Assembly (NCBI RefSeq): GCF_000244975.1
Contig: NZ_CM001440.1
Location: 2,526,325 to 2,590,324, forward strand
Source: Saccharomonospora cyanea NA-134
Lineage (GTDB): Bacteria > Actinomycetota > Actinomycetes > Mycobacteriales > Pseudonocardiaceae
Length of the DNA: 64,000 nt
Reading direction: 5' to 3'
The notes below the pieces were generated by a model. It did not search any database. It had not been told where the DNA came from and saw only the letters and a list, made by a program, of their open reading frames with translations. Positions 43,079 through 51,793 of this stretch are shown here, one piece after another (the first letter of the stretch is position 1; every line of letters starts with the position of its first letter). The position numbers and the translations under genes are program-made.

Positions 43079-43966
43079 TCAGCGGACCGGGGATCGGCGT
43101 TCGAGCAGGATGGTGTCGCGCCAGGCTCCGTTGAGCTGGGCGATGCGGTCGCGGATGCCGACTGTGCGGTAGCCGGCTGTGTGGTGCAAGGCGATGCCTG
43201 CCCGGTTCTCGGTGAAAAGGGAGGTTTGCAGCGTCCACAGGTCGGCGGCGTCGGCGGCGGTGACTTGTTTGTGCAGCAGTGCTTTGCCGACGCCGCGGCC
43301 CCGGTGGCCCTCGGCGACGTAGACGGAGGTTTCGGCGACGCCGGAGTAGCAGTCCTGGGTTGAGACGCGGGTGGCGGCGGTCCAGCCGACGACGGTGCCG
43401 TCGATCTCGGCGACCCAGCGGTGGTCGGGCAGCCAGGTGGCGTCGAGGGTCGCGCGGCTGGGCACGGTGGTCTCGAAGGTGGCGAGGCCGGTGGCGATTC
43501 CTTCGCGGTAGATGCGCCGGACGGTCGGCCAATCGCCGGGTCGCAGTGCGCGGACGGTGACGTCGGCGGGGAGGTTGTCGGGGCAGCAGGGCTGCGGTCC
43601 GAGTAGGCCCATGACGGCGTCGGCGGCGTGCGGGAGTCCGGAGCAGCAGGCTTCGTTGATCGTGACGACGCTGGCGGTGCCGTCCTTGCGGACGTGGACG
43701 AAACCGATGTCGGCAAGCTTGCGGACGTGGTGCGAGGTCGTGGACTGACTGGTGCCCAGGATTTCGGTGAGTGCACCGATGGTGATGCCCTGCGGGCTGG
43801 TGGCCACGGCGTGCAGGAGCTTGACGCGCACGGGTTCGGCCAGGCAGGCGAACCAGTCGGCGTAGGTGGTGGCCTGGCTTCTGGGCAGAAGCTGTGCTTG
43901 AGGCAGGGCGATCGGCATACCGCCATTGTATCGATGTGATTCGATGGTTGCCTTCATCGAGTTTGG
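43079..43966 (-). CDS. ArsR-family repressor fused to GNAT acetyltransferase (ArsN-like)
   Basis: A 295-residue fusion. Residues about 25-110 are an ArsR winged helix (L-A-E-P-V-R-V-K-L-L-H-A-V, G-T-S-Q-S-T-T-S-H-H-V-R-K-L). Residues about 130-290 are a GNAT domain resembling phosphinothricin/arsinothricin acetyltransferases (V-R-A-L-R-P-G-D-W, G-H-R-G-R-G-V-G-K-A-L-L). Cys pairs E-A-C-C-S and Q-P-C-C-P-D may sense arsenicals. Start at ATG 43966. It is divergent from the flavoprotein operon with three ArsR-type boxes between, one overlapping its own start. Confidence 0.85.
   Translation of the reverse strand, partial: PNSMKATIESHRYNGGMPIALPQAQLLPRSQATTYADWFACLAEPVRVKLLHAVATSPQGITIGALTEILGTSQSTTSHHVRKLADIGFVHVRKDGTASVVTINEACCSGLPHAADAVMGLLGPQPCCPDNLPADVTVRALRPGDWPTVRRIYREGIATGLATFETTVPSRATLDATWLPDHRWVAEIDGTVVGWTAATRVSTQDCYSGVAETSVYVAEGHRGRGVGKALLHKQVTAADAADLWTLQTSLFTENRAGIALHHTAGYRTVGIRDRIAQLNGAWRDTILLERRSPVR
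43930..43945. promoter_or_regulatory. ArsR-type operator, copy 1
   Basis: ATCGA-N6-TCGAT inverted repeat inside the start region of the ArsR-GNAT gene. The first of three identical-format boxes spaced 26 and 33 bases apart. Confidence 0.65.
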
Positions 43967-43971
43967 TCGAT
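43956..43971. promoter_or_regulatory. ArsR-type operator, copy 2
   Basis: ATCGA-N6-TCGAT, overlapping the ATG of the ArsR-GNAT gene, so binding would block its own expression. Confidence 0.65.
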
Positions 43972-43988
43972 AATGTTCGCCTTGTTCA

Positions 43989-44004
43989 ATCGATCCGAGT
44001 CGAT
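43989..44004. promoter_or_regulatory. ArsR-type operator, copy 3
   Basis: ATCGA-N6-TCGAT, 16 bases upstream of the flavoprotein start at 44020. It would control the rightward operon. Confidence 0.65.
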
Positions 44005-44019
44005 GAAAGGGGCTGTCGT

Positions 44020-45369
44020 ATGACCGGGTCACCGGTGGTGGTTGTGGGAGCGGGGCCGGTCGGGCTGGCCGCGGCGGCGGAGGTGGTCGAGCGCGGGTTG
44101 CCCGCGCTGGTACTGGAACGCGGCCCGCACGCGGGGGCGGCGGTGGCGCAGTGGGGACACGTGCGGTTGTTCTCCCGGTGGGGCGAGCTGGTCGCCCCAC
44201 CGGCGCGGCGGCTGCTGGAGACGCACGGCTGGCAACACCCGGATGAGACGACGTATCCGACGGGGCGTGAGTGGGTGCAGCAGTATCTGCGGCCGCTGGC
44301 GGACGCACTGGGTGAGCGGGTCCGCTTCGGTGCCGAGGTCACCGGTGTCGCCCGCCGGGGCCGGGACCGGGTGGTGGATGCGGGCCGGGAGTCCGAGCCG
44401 CTGACCGTGCACGTCCACACGTCCGACGGCACGCCGGAGCGCATCACCGCGCGGGCGGTGATCGACGCCTCGGGGACGTGGGGGTCACCCAATCCGCTGG
44501 GCGGAGACGGGCTGCCCGCACTGGGTGAGGCAGCGGCCACCGACCGGATCACCTACCTGATGCCCGACCTAGGCGACGACGCGGTGGCCACGCGGTACGC
44601 GGGGCGGCACGTGGTGGTCGCCGGCAGCGGGCACTCGGCGTTGACCGCGCTGGTGGGCTTGGCCGAGCTGGCCGCGCGGCACCCGTCGACGCGGATTACG
44701 TGGTTGCTGCGCCGCGAGGCTGTCGGGTCAGCGTTCGGTGGTGGTGAGGCCGACCAGCTCCCGGCGCGGGGTGCGCTGGGGATGCGTGCGCGGGCGGCGG
44801 TCGAGGCCGGGCGCATCGAGGTCGTACGTGGTTTCCGCACCGAAGCCGTGGAACACGACGCGACGGGCGCCTTGACGCTGCGGTCCTCGACTGGGCAGGT
44901 GGTGGAGGCGGTGGACGAGGTCGTGGTGGCGACCGGGTTCCGCCCGGATCTGTCGTGGCTGTCGGAGCTGCGGTTGGCGCTGGATGCGACGTTGCAGGCG
45001 CCGGTGGCGCTGGCCCCGTTGATCGATCCGAACGTGCACTCATGCGGGACCGTCTACCCCCATGGTGCGAAGGAGTTGGCGCACCCGGAGCCGAACGTGT
45101 TCCTGGCCGGGATGAAGAGCTACGGGCGGGCGCCGACGTTTTTGGCGTTGACCGGCTACGAGCAGGTGCGCTCGATCGCGGCGGCGCTGGCCGGGGACCG
45201 GGAATCGGCCGAGCGGGTGGAGCTGGTGCTGCCCGAGACGGGGGTGTGCAGCGGAGCCGGCCTGAGCGAGCTCGACACTGCGGTCGCCGACGCCGACGCC
45301 GACGCCGGCTGCTGTGGTGCCCCTGCTGAGCCGCAGACGGTGTCGTTGTCGGCGCCGGCTGCCCGCTGA
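44020..45369 (+). CDS. FAD-dependent oxidoreductase in arsenic cluster (flavoprotein 1)
   Basis: A 449-residue flavoprotein. FAD motif V-V-V-G-A-G-P-V-G-L-A-A near residue 6, NADP-binding V-V-V-A-G-S-G-H-S-A-L near 210, and the late V-V-V-A-T-G-F-R-P-D typical of flavin monooxygenase-like enzymes. The C-terminus has T-G-V-C-S-G-A-G and D-A-G-C-C-G-A-P, Cys-rich tails that could bind As(III). Role in arsenical oxidation is inferred from context. It is followed 5 bases later by the MFS gene. Confidence 0.82.
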   Translation: MTGSPVVVVGAGPVGLAAAAEVVERGLPALVLERGPHAGAAVAQWGHVRLFSRWGELVAPPARRLLETHGWQHPDETTYPTGREWVQQYLRPLADALGERVRFGAEVTGVARRGRDRVVDAGRESEPLTVHVHTSDGTPERITARAVIDASGTWGSPNPLGGDGLPALGEAAATDRITYLMPDLGDDAVATRYAGRHVVVAGSGHSALTALVGLAELAARHPSTRITWLLRREAVGSAFGGGEADQLPARGALGMRARAAVEAGRIEVVRGFRTEAVEHDATGALTLRSSTGQVVEAVDEVVVATGFRPDLSWLSELRLALDATLQAPVALAPLIDPNVHSCGTVYPHGAKELAHPEPNVFLAGMKSYGRAPTFLALTGYEQVRSIAAALAGDRESAERVELVLPETGVCSGAGLSELDTAVADADADAGCCGAPAEPQTVSLSAPAAR

Positions 45370-45374
45370 CCGGC

Positions 45375-46604
45375 GTGGGCGGGTCGCCGGCGCCGGTCGA
45401 GGAGGTTGTGCCGACATCCGCGGGATTGCGGCGGGTGCTGGTGGTGTTGTGTGCCACGGAGATCACCAGTTGGGGCGTGTTGTACTACGCGTTCCCGGTG
45501 CTGTCCGGGCAGATCACGGCCGCCACCGGGTGGTCGGCGACGTGGTTGACGGCGGCGTTGTCGGCCAGCCAGCTGGTTGCCGCGCTGGTCGGGATCCCGG
45601 TCGGACGGTGGCTGGACCAACACGGCCCCCGCAGTGCGATGACCGCCGGGTCGGTCTTGGCCGTGGCCGCGATCGTCGCGGTCGCCCTCGCGCCGAACCT
45701 GGCGTGGTTTGTCATCGCCTGGGTGGTGGCGGGGGTGGCGATGGGGGCGGTGCTCTACCCGCCGGCGTTCGCGGCGCTGACCCGCTGGCACGGCCCGAAC
45801 AGGGTCCGGGCGCTGACCGTGCTCACCCTGGTCGCGGGATTGGCCAGCACCGTGTTCGCGCCCTTGGCGGCGGTGGTGTCGGCGCAGCTGGACTGGCGCG
45901 GCACCTACCTGGTGCTGGCCGCGATCCTGGCGGTGATTACCATCCCGGGGCACTGGTTCGGACTTCGGCTGCCGTGGCCGCCGGCGCCACGGCCGGAACC
46001 GCAGCACGCTCACAGTGTGGATCCCGCGCGCGTGGCGCGCAGCCAAGCGTTTGTGTTGTTGGTGGTGTCGCTGAGTGTGGCGGCGTTCGCGACCTTCGCG
46101 GTCGTGATCAACCTCGTGCCGCTGCTGGCTGAACGCGGCATCGGCACCGGCACCGCGGCCATCGCGCTCGGACTCGGCGGCGTTGGTCAGGTCGCCGGTC
46201 GCCTCGGCTACGCCGCCCTGACCCGCCACACCACCGTGCGGACGCGGACCGCGGTGATCCTGGCCGCGATGGCCGCCACCACCGCGCTGCTGGGGATGCT
46301 CACCACGGTGGCGGCGCTGATCGTGGCCTCGGTGCTGGCCGGGATGGCGCGTGGAGTGTTCACGCTGTTGCAGGCCACCGCGGTCACCGACCGGTGGGGA
46401 GCGACCCACTACGGGCGGCTCACAGGCCTGTTGTCGGCGCCGCTGACCGTCACCATGGCGCTGGCTCCGTTCGCCGGGGCGGCCCTGGCGGGGCTGCTCG
46501 GCGGATACTCCGCCACCTTCCTGCTCCTGGGGGCGCTCACCGCCGTGGCGGCGCTGCTGTCCCTCGCTACGGCCCCGACCTCCTCGAAAACCACAGCCAC
46601 CTGA
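45375..46604 (+). CDS. MFS transporter in arsenic cluster
   Basis: A 409-residue, 12-helix transporter starting GTG 45375. It has G-R-W-L-D-Q-H-G-P-R (A motif) and T-S-W-G-V-L-Y-Y-A-F-P-V-L in the first helix. It follows flavoprotein 1 by 5 bases, suggesting it exports that enzyme's organoarsenical or oxidised product (inference). Confidence 0.85.
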   Translation: MGGSPAPVEEVVPTSAGLRRVLVVLCATEITSWGVLYYAFPVLSGQITAATGWSATWLTAALSASQLVAALVGIPVGRWLDQHGPRSAMTAGSVLAVAAIVAVALAPNLAWFVIAWVVAGVAMGAVLYPPAFAALTRWHGPNRVRALTVLTLVAGLASTVFAPLAAVVSAQLDWRGTYLVLAAILAVITIPGHWFGLRLPWPPAPRPEPQHAHSVDPARVARSQAFVLLVVSLSVAAFATFAVVINLVPLLAERGIGTGTAAIALGLGGVGQVAGRLGYAALTRHTTVRTRTAVILAAMAATTALLGMLTTVAALIVASVLAGMARGVFTLLQATAVTDRWGATHYGRLTGLLSAPLTVTMALAPFAGAALAGLLGGYSATFLLLGALTAVAALLSLATAPTSSKTTAT

Positions 46605-46626
46605 CCCCGACCAAACGGACTCGTCG

Positions 46627-46657
46627 TCTCCTCCGCGCCGGGCCGGTGCGGAGGAGA
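46627..46657 (+). terminator. Hairpin after MFS gene
   Basis: TCTCCTCCGC and GCGGAGGAGA (46627-46636 and 46648-46657) pair perfectly round an 11-base loop, 22 bases after the MFS stop. Confidence 0.6.
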
Positions 46658-46731
46658 GATCAGCCTGGCAGCCGTTCATCCAGCGGCTCATCAACAACGG
46701 TCAAATCCCCGAAAGAACTGAGGGAGAACTC

Positions 46732-47796
46732 ATGCACGATGTCATCGTCATCGGTGGCGGCCAGTCCGGGCTCGCCGCAGCCCGCGCCGCCGTGGAGCGC
46801 GGCCTGGCCCCGGTGGTTCTGGAAGCCAGCCCGGAGCCGACCGGGTCGTGGCCGCGCTACTACGACAGCCTCACCTTGTTCTCCCCGGCCGGCTACAGCG
46901 GCCGACCCGACGCTGCCTTCCCCGGCGATCCCGAGCGCTATCCCACCCGGGACGAAGTCGCCGCCCACCTACGCGATTGTGCGGCACGTCTGGACGTGGA
47001 GATCCGCACTAACACGCGGGTCACCGCGGTCACCACCGACGACCACGGCGTGTTTGCCGTGCACACCGAGGCGGGCGACACCCTGCCCGCGGCCGGGGTG
47101 GTCGCCGCCAGCGGGTCGTTCGACAACCCGCACCGTCCCGTGTTCCCGGGCCAGGACGGCTTCACCGGCGAGATTCTGCACGTCGCCGACTACCGCAACC
47201 CCAAGCCGTACACGGGGCAGCGCATCGTCGTGGTTGGCGGCGGCAACTCGGCGGTGCAGGTGGGCTACGAGCTGGCCGAGGTCGCCGAGGTCACGCTGGC
47301 CACCCGGCAGCCTCTCGCGTTCATGCCGCAACGGCACGACGGGCAGGACCTGCACTACTGGCTGCGGCACACCGGATTCGACGACCTGCCACCGGAGTGG
47401 CTGGCGCGCCTGGTGTCCACCACGCTGGTGCTGGACACCGGCGAGTATCGTCACGCCCTCGACACCGGCCGTCTGGACCGCCGCCCGATGTTCACCGCCT
47501 TCGATGGAGACTCGATCGTCTGGGCCGACGGGACCCGGGAGGCGGTAGACACGGTGCTGTTGGCCACCGGCTACCGCCCGCACCTGGACTACCTCGAGCC
47601 ACTCGGGGCCGTGGTCGAGGGGATGCCCCAGCACACCGGCGGCATCTCCACCACGCACCTCGGGCTGGTGTATGTGGGGCTGGAGTTCCAGCGCTCGTTC
47701 GCCTCCAACACCCTGCGGGGAGTGCACCGCGACGCCGAGTACGTCATGGCCGCACTGGCCGCGCACGTCCGCGGAGCCGGTCGCCTGACACCGTAG
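46732..47796 (+). CDS. ArsO-like flavin monooxygenase (flavoprotein 2)
   Basis: A 354-residue flavoprotein. V-I-V-I-G-G-G-Q-S-G-L-A-A (FAD), Y-D-S-L-T-L-F-S-P-A near residue 45, V-V-V-G-G-G-N-S-A-V-Q (NADPH) and L-L-A-T-G-Y-R-P-H are those of ArsO-type proteins of ars operons. Its substrate is unconfirmed. It starts ATG 46732 with GAGGGAG upstream, and ends at a 32-base palindromic terminator shared with arsC. Confidence 0.85.
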   Translation: MHDVIVIGGGQSGLAAARAAVERGLAPVVLEASPEPTGSWPRYYDSLTLFSPAGYSGRPDAAFPGDPERYPTRDEVAAHLRDCAARLDVEIRTNTRVTAVTTDDHGVFAVHTEAGDTLPAAGVVAASGSFDNPHRPVFPGQDGFTGEILHVADYRNPKPYTGQRIVVVGGGNSAVQVGYELAEVAEVTLATRQPLAFMPQRHDGQDLHYWLRHTGFDDLPPEWLARLVSTTLVLDTGEYRHALDTGRLDRRPMFTAFDGDSIVWADGTREAVDTVLLATGYRPHLDYLEPLGAVVEGMPQHTGGISTTHLGLVYVGLEFQRSFASNTLRGVHRDAEYVMAALAAHVRGAGRLTP

Positions 47797-47819
47797 GCGC
47801 GATATGCGGGGGAATCGGG

Positions 47820-47851
47820 GTGTGGGGCCAGCTCGCGAGCTGGCCCCACAC
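47820..47851. terminator. 32-base perfect palindrome between convergent genes
   Basis: GTGTGGGGCCAGCTCG followed at once by its complement, with no loop. It lies between flavoprotein 2 and arsC stops, as expected for a bidirectional terminator. Confidence 0.8.
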
Positions 47852-47853
47852 TG

Positions 47854-48264
47854 TCAGGATCCTGCGGGCACCAGCTCGGCCAGCAGCTCTCGCACACGGC
47901 GGTCAATCTCGTCGCGGATGGGCCGCACCTGCTCGATCGGCTTGCCGGCCGGGTCCTCGAGCTGCCAGTCCAGGTAGCGCTTGCCGGGGAAGATCGGGCA
48001 CGCGTCGCCGCACCCCATGGTGATCACCACGTCGGCGGCCTCGACCGCGTCGGTGGTCAGCGGTTTGGGGAACTCCTGCGACAGGTCCATGCCGAGCTCG
48101 GCCATGATCTCCACCACGGCGGGGTTGACGCTTTCGGCGGGGGCGGATCCGGCGGAGCGAACGGTGACCCGGCCCTGGGCGTGGTGGTGCAGCAGCGCAG
48201 CGGCCATCTGGGAGCGGCCCGCGTTGTGCACGCAGACGAACAGCACTTCGGGGGTCGAGGACAC
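47854..48264 (-). CDS. arsC: Arsenate reductase (LMW-phosphatase/ArsC type)
   Basis: A 136-residue enzyme reducing arsenate to arsenite. The P-loop C-V-H-N-A-G-R-S (Cys 11) is the CX5R phosphatase-type active site; M-G-C-G-D-A-C-P-I gives the further thiols, suiting mycothiol- or thioredoxin-dependent catalysis. GTG 48264 has AAGGAG 5 bases upstream. A frameshifted three-helix-bundle ORF lies just upstream in what would be the same reading frame after repair. Confidence 0.9.
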   Translation of the reverse strand: MSSTPEVLFVCVHNAGRSQMAAALLHHHAQGRVTVRSAGSAPAESVNPAVVEIMAELGMDLSQEFPKPLTTDAVEAADVVITMGCGDACPIFPGKRYLDWQLEDPAGKPIEQVRPIRDEIDRRVRELLAELVPAGS

Positions 48265-48267
48265 GAG

Positions 48268-48529
48268 GTCTCCTTGGTTCTTGGCGATCGCGGTCAGGCG
48301 TTCGCGGGCGAAGCGGGGTCGCCGATGTGGCGAGATGGGTGTGCACCCGAGCGGTGGCGTGGAGCCGCGTGTACGACTCGGCCAGCACCGCGCGGATGGT
48401 TTCCGCGCCGAAGATGCCGCTGAACTGCGGTTGCAGGTCGGCGGCGGCGCGGTCGAGGAGTTCGGTGACGTGTGGATCAGCCAGCCTGTATTCCTCGGTG
48501 TCGTGGTGGTCGTTGGGTGGTGTGGGCAT
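48268..48529 (-). pseudogene. Three-helix-bundle domain normally preceding ArsC, frameshifted
   Basis: ATG 48529 opens L-L-D-R-A-A-A-D-L-Q-P-Q-F-S-G-I-F and A-V-L-A-E-S-Y-T-R-L-H-A-T-A-R-V. Near 48325 the frame leaves the family pattern; the neighbouring frame continues R-F-A-R-E-R-L-T-A-I-A-K-N-Q-G and runs directly into ArsC. Actinobacteria have proteins in which this domain is fused to ArsC. One base change would restore the fusion. ArsC retains its own start. Confidence 0.65.
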
Positions 48530-48627
48530 GGTCGGCCGCCTGGAGTCCAGTGCCGCAAGTGTCGGTTCGCGTGGTGTCTGCCTGAGTGCGCTCCCATCGA
48601 GTGGAGTTGATGGAATCCTGGGGTGGG

Positions 48628-48990
48628 TCAGGGGCAGGGGCGGCGCACCGCTTGGGCCTGGTGTGCCTGCACGGTGAGATCCGCGATACCGGAGGTGAGC
48701 ATGCTCAACGCTTCCGGGCGAAGCCGGTAGTAGGTGTACCGGCCGCGTGGTTCGGCCGCGACGAAGCCCGCTTCGCGAAGAACACGCAGGTGGTAGCTGA
48801 TGGTGGACTGCCGCGCCCCGGTGTCGTCCACGAGGTGACAGGTGCACATCTGCTCGCGTGCGAGCAGGCGCACGATCTCCGCGCGCAGCGGATCCCCGAA
48901 GAGTTTCACCGCGGCGTCGGCGACTCCTCCTGATTGCACGTCCGCAGCGTGGCCACGGACGTCTTGGTCAGCTGCAGCGACAGGAGGCAT
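48628..48990 (-). CDS. arsR: ArsR-family transcriptional regulator
   Basis: A roughly 120-residue repressor. The metal site M-C-T-C-H-L-V-D in the recognition helix region is the classic As(III)-binding pair of ArsR; S-T-I-S-Y-H-L-R-V-L-R is the DNA-reading helix and G-R-Y-T-Y-Y-R-L the wing. The start is probably ATG 48990, with ATG 48996 possible. An ATCAA-N6-TTGAT operator overlaps these start codons. It diverges from arsD'. Confidence 0.88.
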   Translation of the reverse strand: MPPVAAADQDVRGHAADVQSGGVADAAVKLFGDPLRAEIVRLLAREQMCTCHLVDDTGARQSTISYHLRVLREAGFVAAEPRGRYTYYRLRPEALSMLTSGIADLTVQAHQAQAVRRPCP

Positions 48991-49004
48991 CAACATATTT
49001 TGAT
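48989..49004. promoter_or_regulatory. ArsR operator (autoregulatory)
   Basis: A perfect ATCAA-N6-TTGAT inverted repeat covering the arsR start codons, the typical ArsR site. Binding would block arsR expression until arsenite releases it. Confidence 0.75.
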
Positions 49005-49120
49005 GACACCACCATGGCCGGGCCGGTGTCAAGCCTTCCCCGAGGCGCCATAGATCCCATGTGCCCTGCTCTTTTGTGCTCCCCGGCAAGACGGGTCCCT
49101 GCTGTAAGCGAATGCGTCAT

Positions 49121-49136
49121 ATCAGTATGTTTTGAT
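49121..49136. promoter_or_regulatory. ArsR operator upstream of arsD'-arsB
   Basis: ATCAG-N6-TTGAT, one mismatch from the perfect site at 48989, and 64 bases upstream of the chimera start at 49200. Confidence 0.65.
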
Positions 49137-49199
49137 GAATCAGCTGCGGTCGATGTAAGGTCGGCTGCCGCAGTGCTTCCGAAGGCGAAGGGGCCAGTG

Positions 49200-49505
49200 A
49201 TGGCTGCTGTCGAGATTTACGACCCGGCGATGTGCTGTTCGACGGGGATGTGCGGGCCGTCGGTGGACCCGGCGGGAGCACACCTGGACGAGCACGGACG
49301 GGCGCTGCTCGTGGAAGACTTGCGTTCACCGTGCACCGAGGAGATCGCGGTCTTCCACGCCTTCGCCCGCACCGTGGCCGCGGCCAGTAACCGGTTCGTG
49401 GTAGTCGCCACCGACCACGCCGAACGCACCGTCGTGTTGCCCTGGCGTGCCACGGCACCGGTGGGTGCCGAGCAGCTCACGCTGTTGGCCGGCGGCGAAA
49501 ACTGA
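49200..49505 (+). CDS. arsD'-'arsA chimera (ArsD N-terminus fused to ArsA fragment)
   Basis: A 101-residue ORF. Residues 1-20 are ArsD ([18 protein letters not shown], with the three Cys that carry As(III) to ArsA). From about residue 30 the sequence is instead an internal ArsA piece ([31 protein letters not shown]), then an unrelated tail. A deletion appears to have joined the two genes. The ArsA P-loop is absent, so no pump ATPase remains. It may still bind arsenite through the Cys triad. Confidence 0.7.
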   Translation: MAAVEIYDPAMCCSTGMCGPSVDPAGAHLDEHGRALLVEDLRSPCTEEIAVFHAFARTVAAASNRFVVVATDHAERTVVLPWRATAPVGAEQLTLLAGGEN

Positions 49506-49509
49506 TCTC

Positions 49510-49547
49510 GCCGGTGGTCGGCGCCCACGTGGGCGCCGACCACCGGC
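49510..49547 (+). terminator. 38-base perfect palindrome between arsD' and arsB
   Basis: 19-base arms (GCCGGTGGTCGGCGCCCAC and complement) with no spacer, starting 5 bases after the stop. It could stop most transcripts or act as a processing/attenuation hairpin upstream of arsB. Confidence 0.7.
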
Positions 49548-49581
49548 TCCAACTCATCAGCACAGGAGAGACGACAACACC

Positions 49582-51048
49582 ATGACGGTGGCAGCAGTCC
49601 TGATCTTCCTCGCCACGCTCACCCTGGTGATCTGGCAGCCCAGAGGCCTGGGCATCGGCTGGAGCGCGCTCGGCGGCGCGGTGGTGGCCCTGGCAACCAC
49701 GGTGGTGCATTTCTCCGACGTGCCCACGGTGGTGGGCATCGTCTGGAACGCCACCCTGGCCTTCGTCGCGGTGATCATCATTTCCCTCATCCTCGACGAG
49801 TGCGGCTTCTTCGAATGGTCCGCGCTGCACGTCGCCCGCTGGGGACGCGGACACGGGCGGCTGCTGTTTGTCCTGATCGTGCTGCTCGGGGCCGCGATCG
49901 CCGCAGTCTTCGCCAACGACGGCGCCGCCTTGATCCTCACCCCCATCGTCATGCAGATCATGCTCGCGCTGCGCTTCTCCCCGAAAGCCACGCTCGGCTT
50001 CGTCATGGCCACCGGGTTCATCGCCGACACCGGCAGCCTGCCGCTGGTGGTGTCCAACCTGGTCAACATCGTCTCGGCGGACTTCTTCGGCATCAGCTTC
50101 GCCCGCTACGCCGCCGTCATGGTCCCGGTGGGAATCGTGTCCGTGCTGGCCAGCCTCGCCATGCTGCTGCTCTACTTCGGCCGTTCCATCCCGAAGACCT
50201 ACGACACCACCGCGCTACGCCACCCAGCCTCGGCGATCAGCGACCAGACGACCTTCCGCGCCGGCTGGGTGGTGCTCGTCCTGCTGCTGATCGGCTACTT
50301 CAGTGCCGAACCACTCGGGATCCCGCTGTCGGTCGTGGCCGGAGCCGCCGCGATCATCCTCATCGCCGTGGCCGCACGCCGGCCCGCCTTCCTGTTCTCC
50401 CAGTCCACTCGGCAGCCGGTGACCGCGACGGTCGGCGCCGGGAAAGCCGGGACCGCGGTGAGCCATCCGGTCGGTGATCCAGGCAACACCGCCGATGCGG
50501 GCGACCTCGCGGCAAGCACGACAATTCCGGATGACGACCGTCCGATCGGGCCGCGGCGGATCCCGGTCGGCAAGGTCATCCGCGAAGCCCCGTGGCAGAT
50601 CGTGCTGTTCAGCATCGGCATGTACCTCGTGGTCTACGGCCTGCGCAACCAGGGTTTGACCGACCAGCTGGCCAAACTGTTCGGGTTCTTCGCCGACCAC
50701 GGCGTGCTCACCGCCGCCCTGGGCGTCGGAATCACCGTCGCCGTGCTGTCGTCGATCATGAACAACATGCCCACCGTGCTCATCGCCGCCCTGGCCATCG
50801 GCGCGGTCGGCGCCACCGGAATGACCCACGAGGTCATGGTCTACGCCAACGTCATCGGCTCCGACCTCGGACCCAAAATCACCCCCATCGGCAGCCTGGC
50901 CACCCTGCTATGGCTGCACGTGCTCGACCGCAAGGGCATGCACATCGGCTGGGGCCGCTACTTCCGCACCGGCATTGTGCTCACCATCCCCGTCCTACTC
51001 ATCACGCTCGCCGCCCTGGCCGGATGGCTCACCCTCATCGGCACCTGA
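49582..51048 (+). CDS. arsB: ArsB arsenite efflux pump
   Basis: A 488-residue ion-transporter-superfamily protein with about 12 helices. It has [34 protein letters not shown] and a second-half [10 protein letters not shown], all ArsB hallmarks. It extrudes As(III)/Sb(III) using the proton gradient. An about 55-residue hydrophilic loop near residues 285-335 is longer than usual. AGGAGAG lies upstream of ATG 49582. Confidence 0.92.
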   Translation: MTVAAVLIFLATLTLVIWQPRGLGIGWSALGGAVVALATTVVHFSDVPTVVGIVWNATLAFVAVIIISLILDECGFFEWSALHVARWGRGHGRLLFVLIVLLGAAIAAVFANDGAALILTPIVMQIMLALRFSPKATLGFVMATGFIADTGSLPLVVSNLVNIVSADFFGISFARYAAVMVPVGIVSVLASLAMLLLYFGRSIPKTYDTTALRHPASAISDQTTFRAGWVVLVLLLIGYFSAEPLGIPLSVVAGAAAIILIAVAARRPAFLFSQSTRQPVTATVGAGKAGTAVSHPVGDPGNTADAGDLAASTTIPDDDRPIGPRRIPVGKVIREAPWQIVLFSIGMYLVVYGLRNQGLTDQLAKLFGFFADHGVLTAALGVGITVAVLSSIMNNMPTVLIAALAIGAVGATGMTHEVMVYANVIGSDLGPKITPIGSLATLLWLHVLDRKGMHIGWGRYFRTGIVLTIPVLLITLAALAGWLTLIGT

Positions 51049-51147
51049 AGCAGGGTTGGCCCACCGCCAAGAAACTGGCCCGCCGCATCAGCATGACAAC
51101 CCATCGCTGACACAACCGCCGGCTTCGCGCCACCTACTTCAAGGTCA

Positions 51148-51194
51148 GCGCGACCCCGGCACGGCGCTCACGCTACGTCGTGCCGGGGTCGCGC
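51148..51194. terminator. Hairpin after arsB, shared with Tn3 remnant
   Basis: Arms GCGCGACCCCGGCACG (51148-51163) and complement (51179-51194), 15-base loop, 100 bases after arsB. It includes the stop region of the convergent transposase remnant. Confidence 0.7.
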
Positions 51195-51700
51195 AGCGGC
51201 CGGAATCCGGTGCGGGTGTACTCGGCTTCGACCGGGAATTCGTAGGTGCCGTACGGGTTGACGTGCTCCATCAGCGCTGGGGAGATGTGCGCGAGCAGGT
51301 CGCGGTCGATCCGTCCGCGGTGTTGGCGAGGTGGGCGAGCGCGAGTTCGAGGTAGGCGGTGTTCCAGATGGTGATCGCGTTGACCACCAGTGATAGGCAC
51401 AGCGCCTGCTCGGTCTGTTGCTCGTGGTGGCGCCGCCGCACCGAACCTTCGTGGGCGAAGAACAGGTCGCGGCGCAGCGAGTGCAGCGCTTCGCCTTTGT
51501 TGAGCTGGTGGGTGATCCGCCGCCGGTAGGCCTCGTCGGCGAGGTAGCGCAGCGCGTAGATGGTGCGCTGCAGGCCGCCGAACTCGACCAGGGCCTGCGC
51601 GATCGCTGAGCGTCGCGAGGCCGCGTGCAGCTTGCCGACCACCAGCGAGGCGGTGGTGTGCCCGTACTTCAGCGACGCGGCCAGGCGCAGCATCTCCTCC
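51173..51700 (-). pseudogene. Tn3-family transposase C-terminal remnant, frameshifted
   Basis: Two minus-strand frames combine: L-V-E-F-G-G-L-Q-R-T-I-Y-A-L-R-Y-L, H-Q-L-N-K-G-E-A-L-H-S-L-R and A-I-T-I-W-N-T-A-Y-L-E-L-A, then (shift near 51320) D-L-L-A-H-I-S-P-A-L-M-E-H-V-N-P-Y-G-T-Y. It is the last sixth of a Tn3 transposase; the catalytic Asp residues are missing. It differs from the intact one at 53954. Confidence 0.8.
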
Positions 51701-51793
51701 CATTGGGAGCGGATTAGACCGGTGTCGACGGTGCTGGCAATAACCGATCCAGCATGGACATCCGCGCCGCCACCGCCTGCTCGCTGGCCTGCG

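Noticed and set aside
42778-43926. 382-residue minus-strand frame
   Set aside because: Pro/Ser/Ala-rich shadow; the neighbouring frame encodes the ArsR-GNAT fusion with clear motifs.
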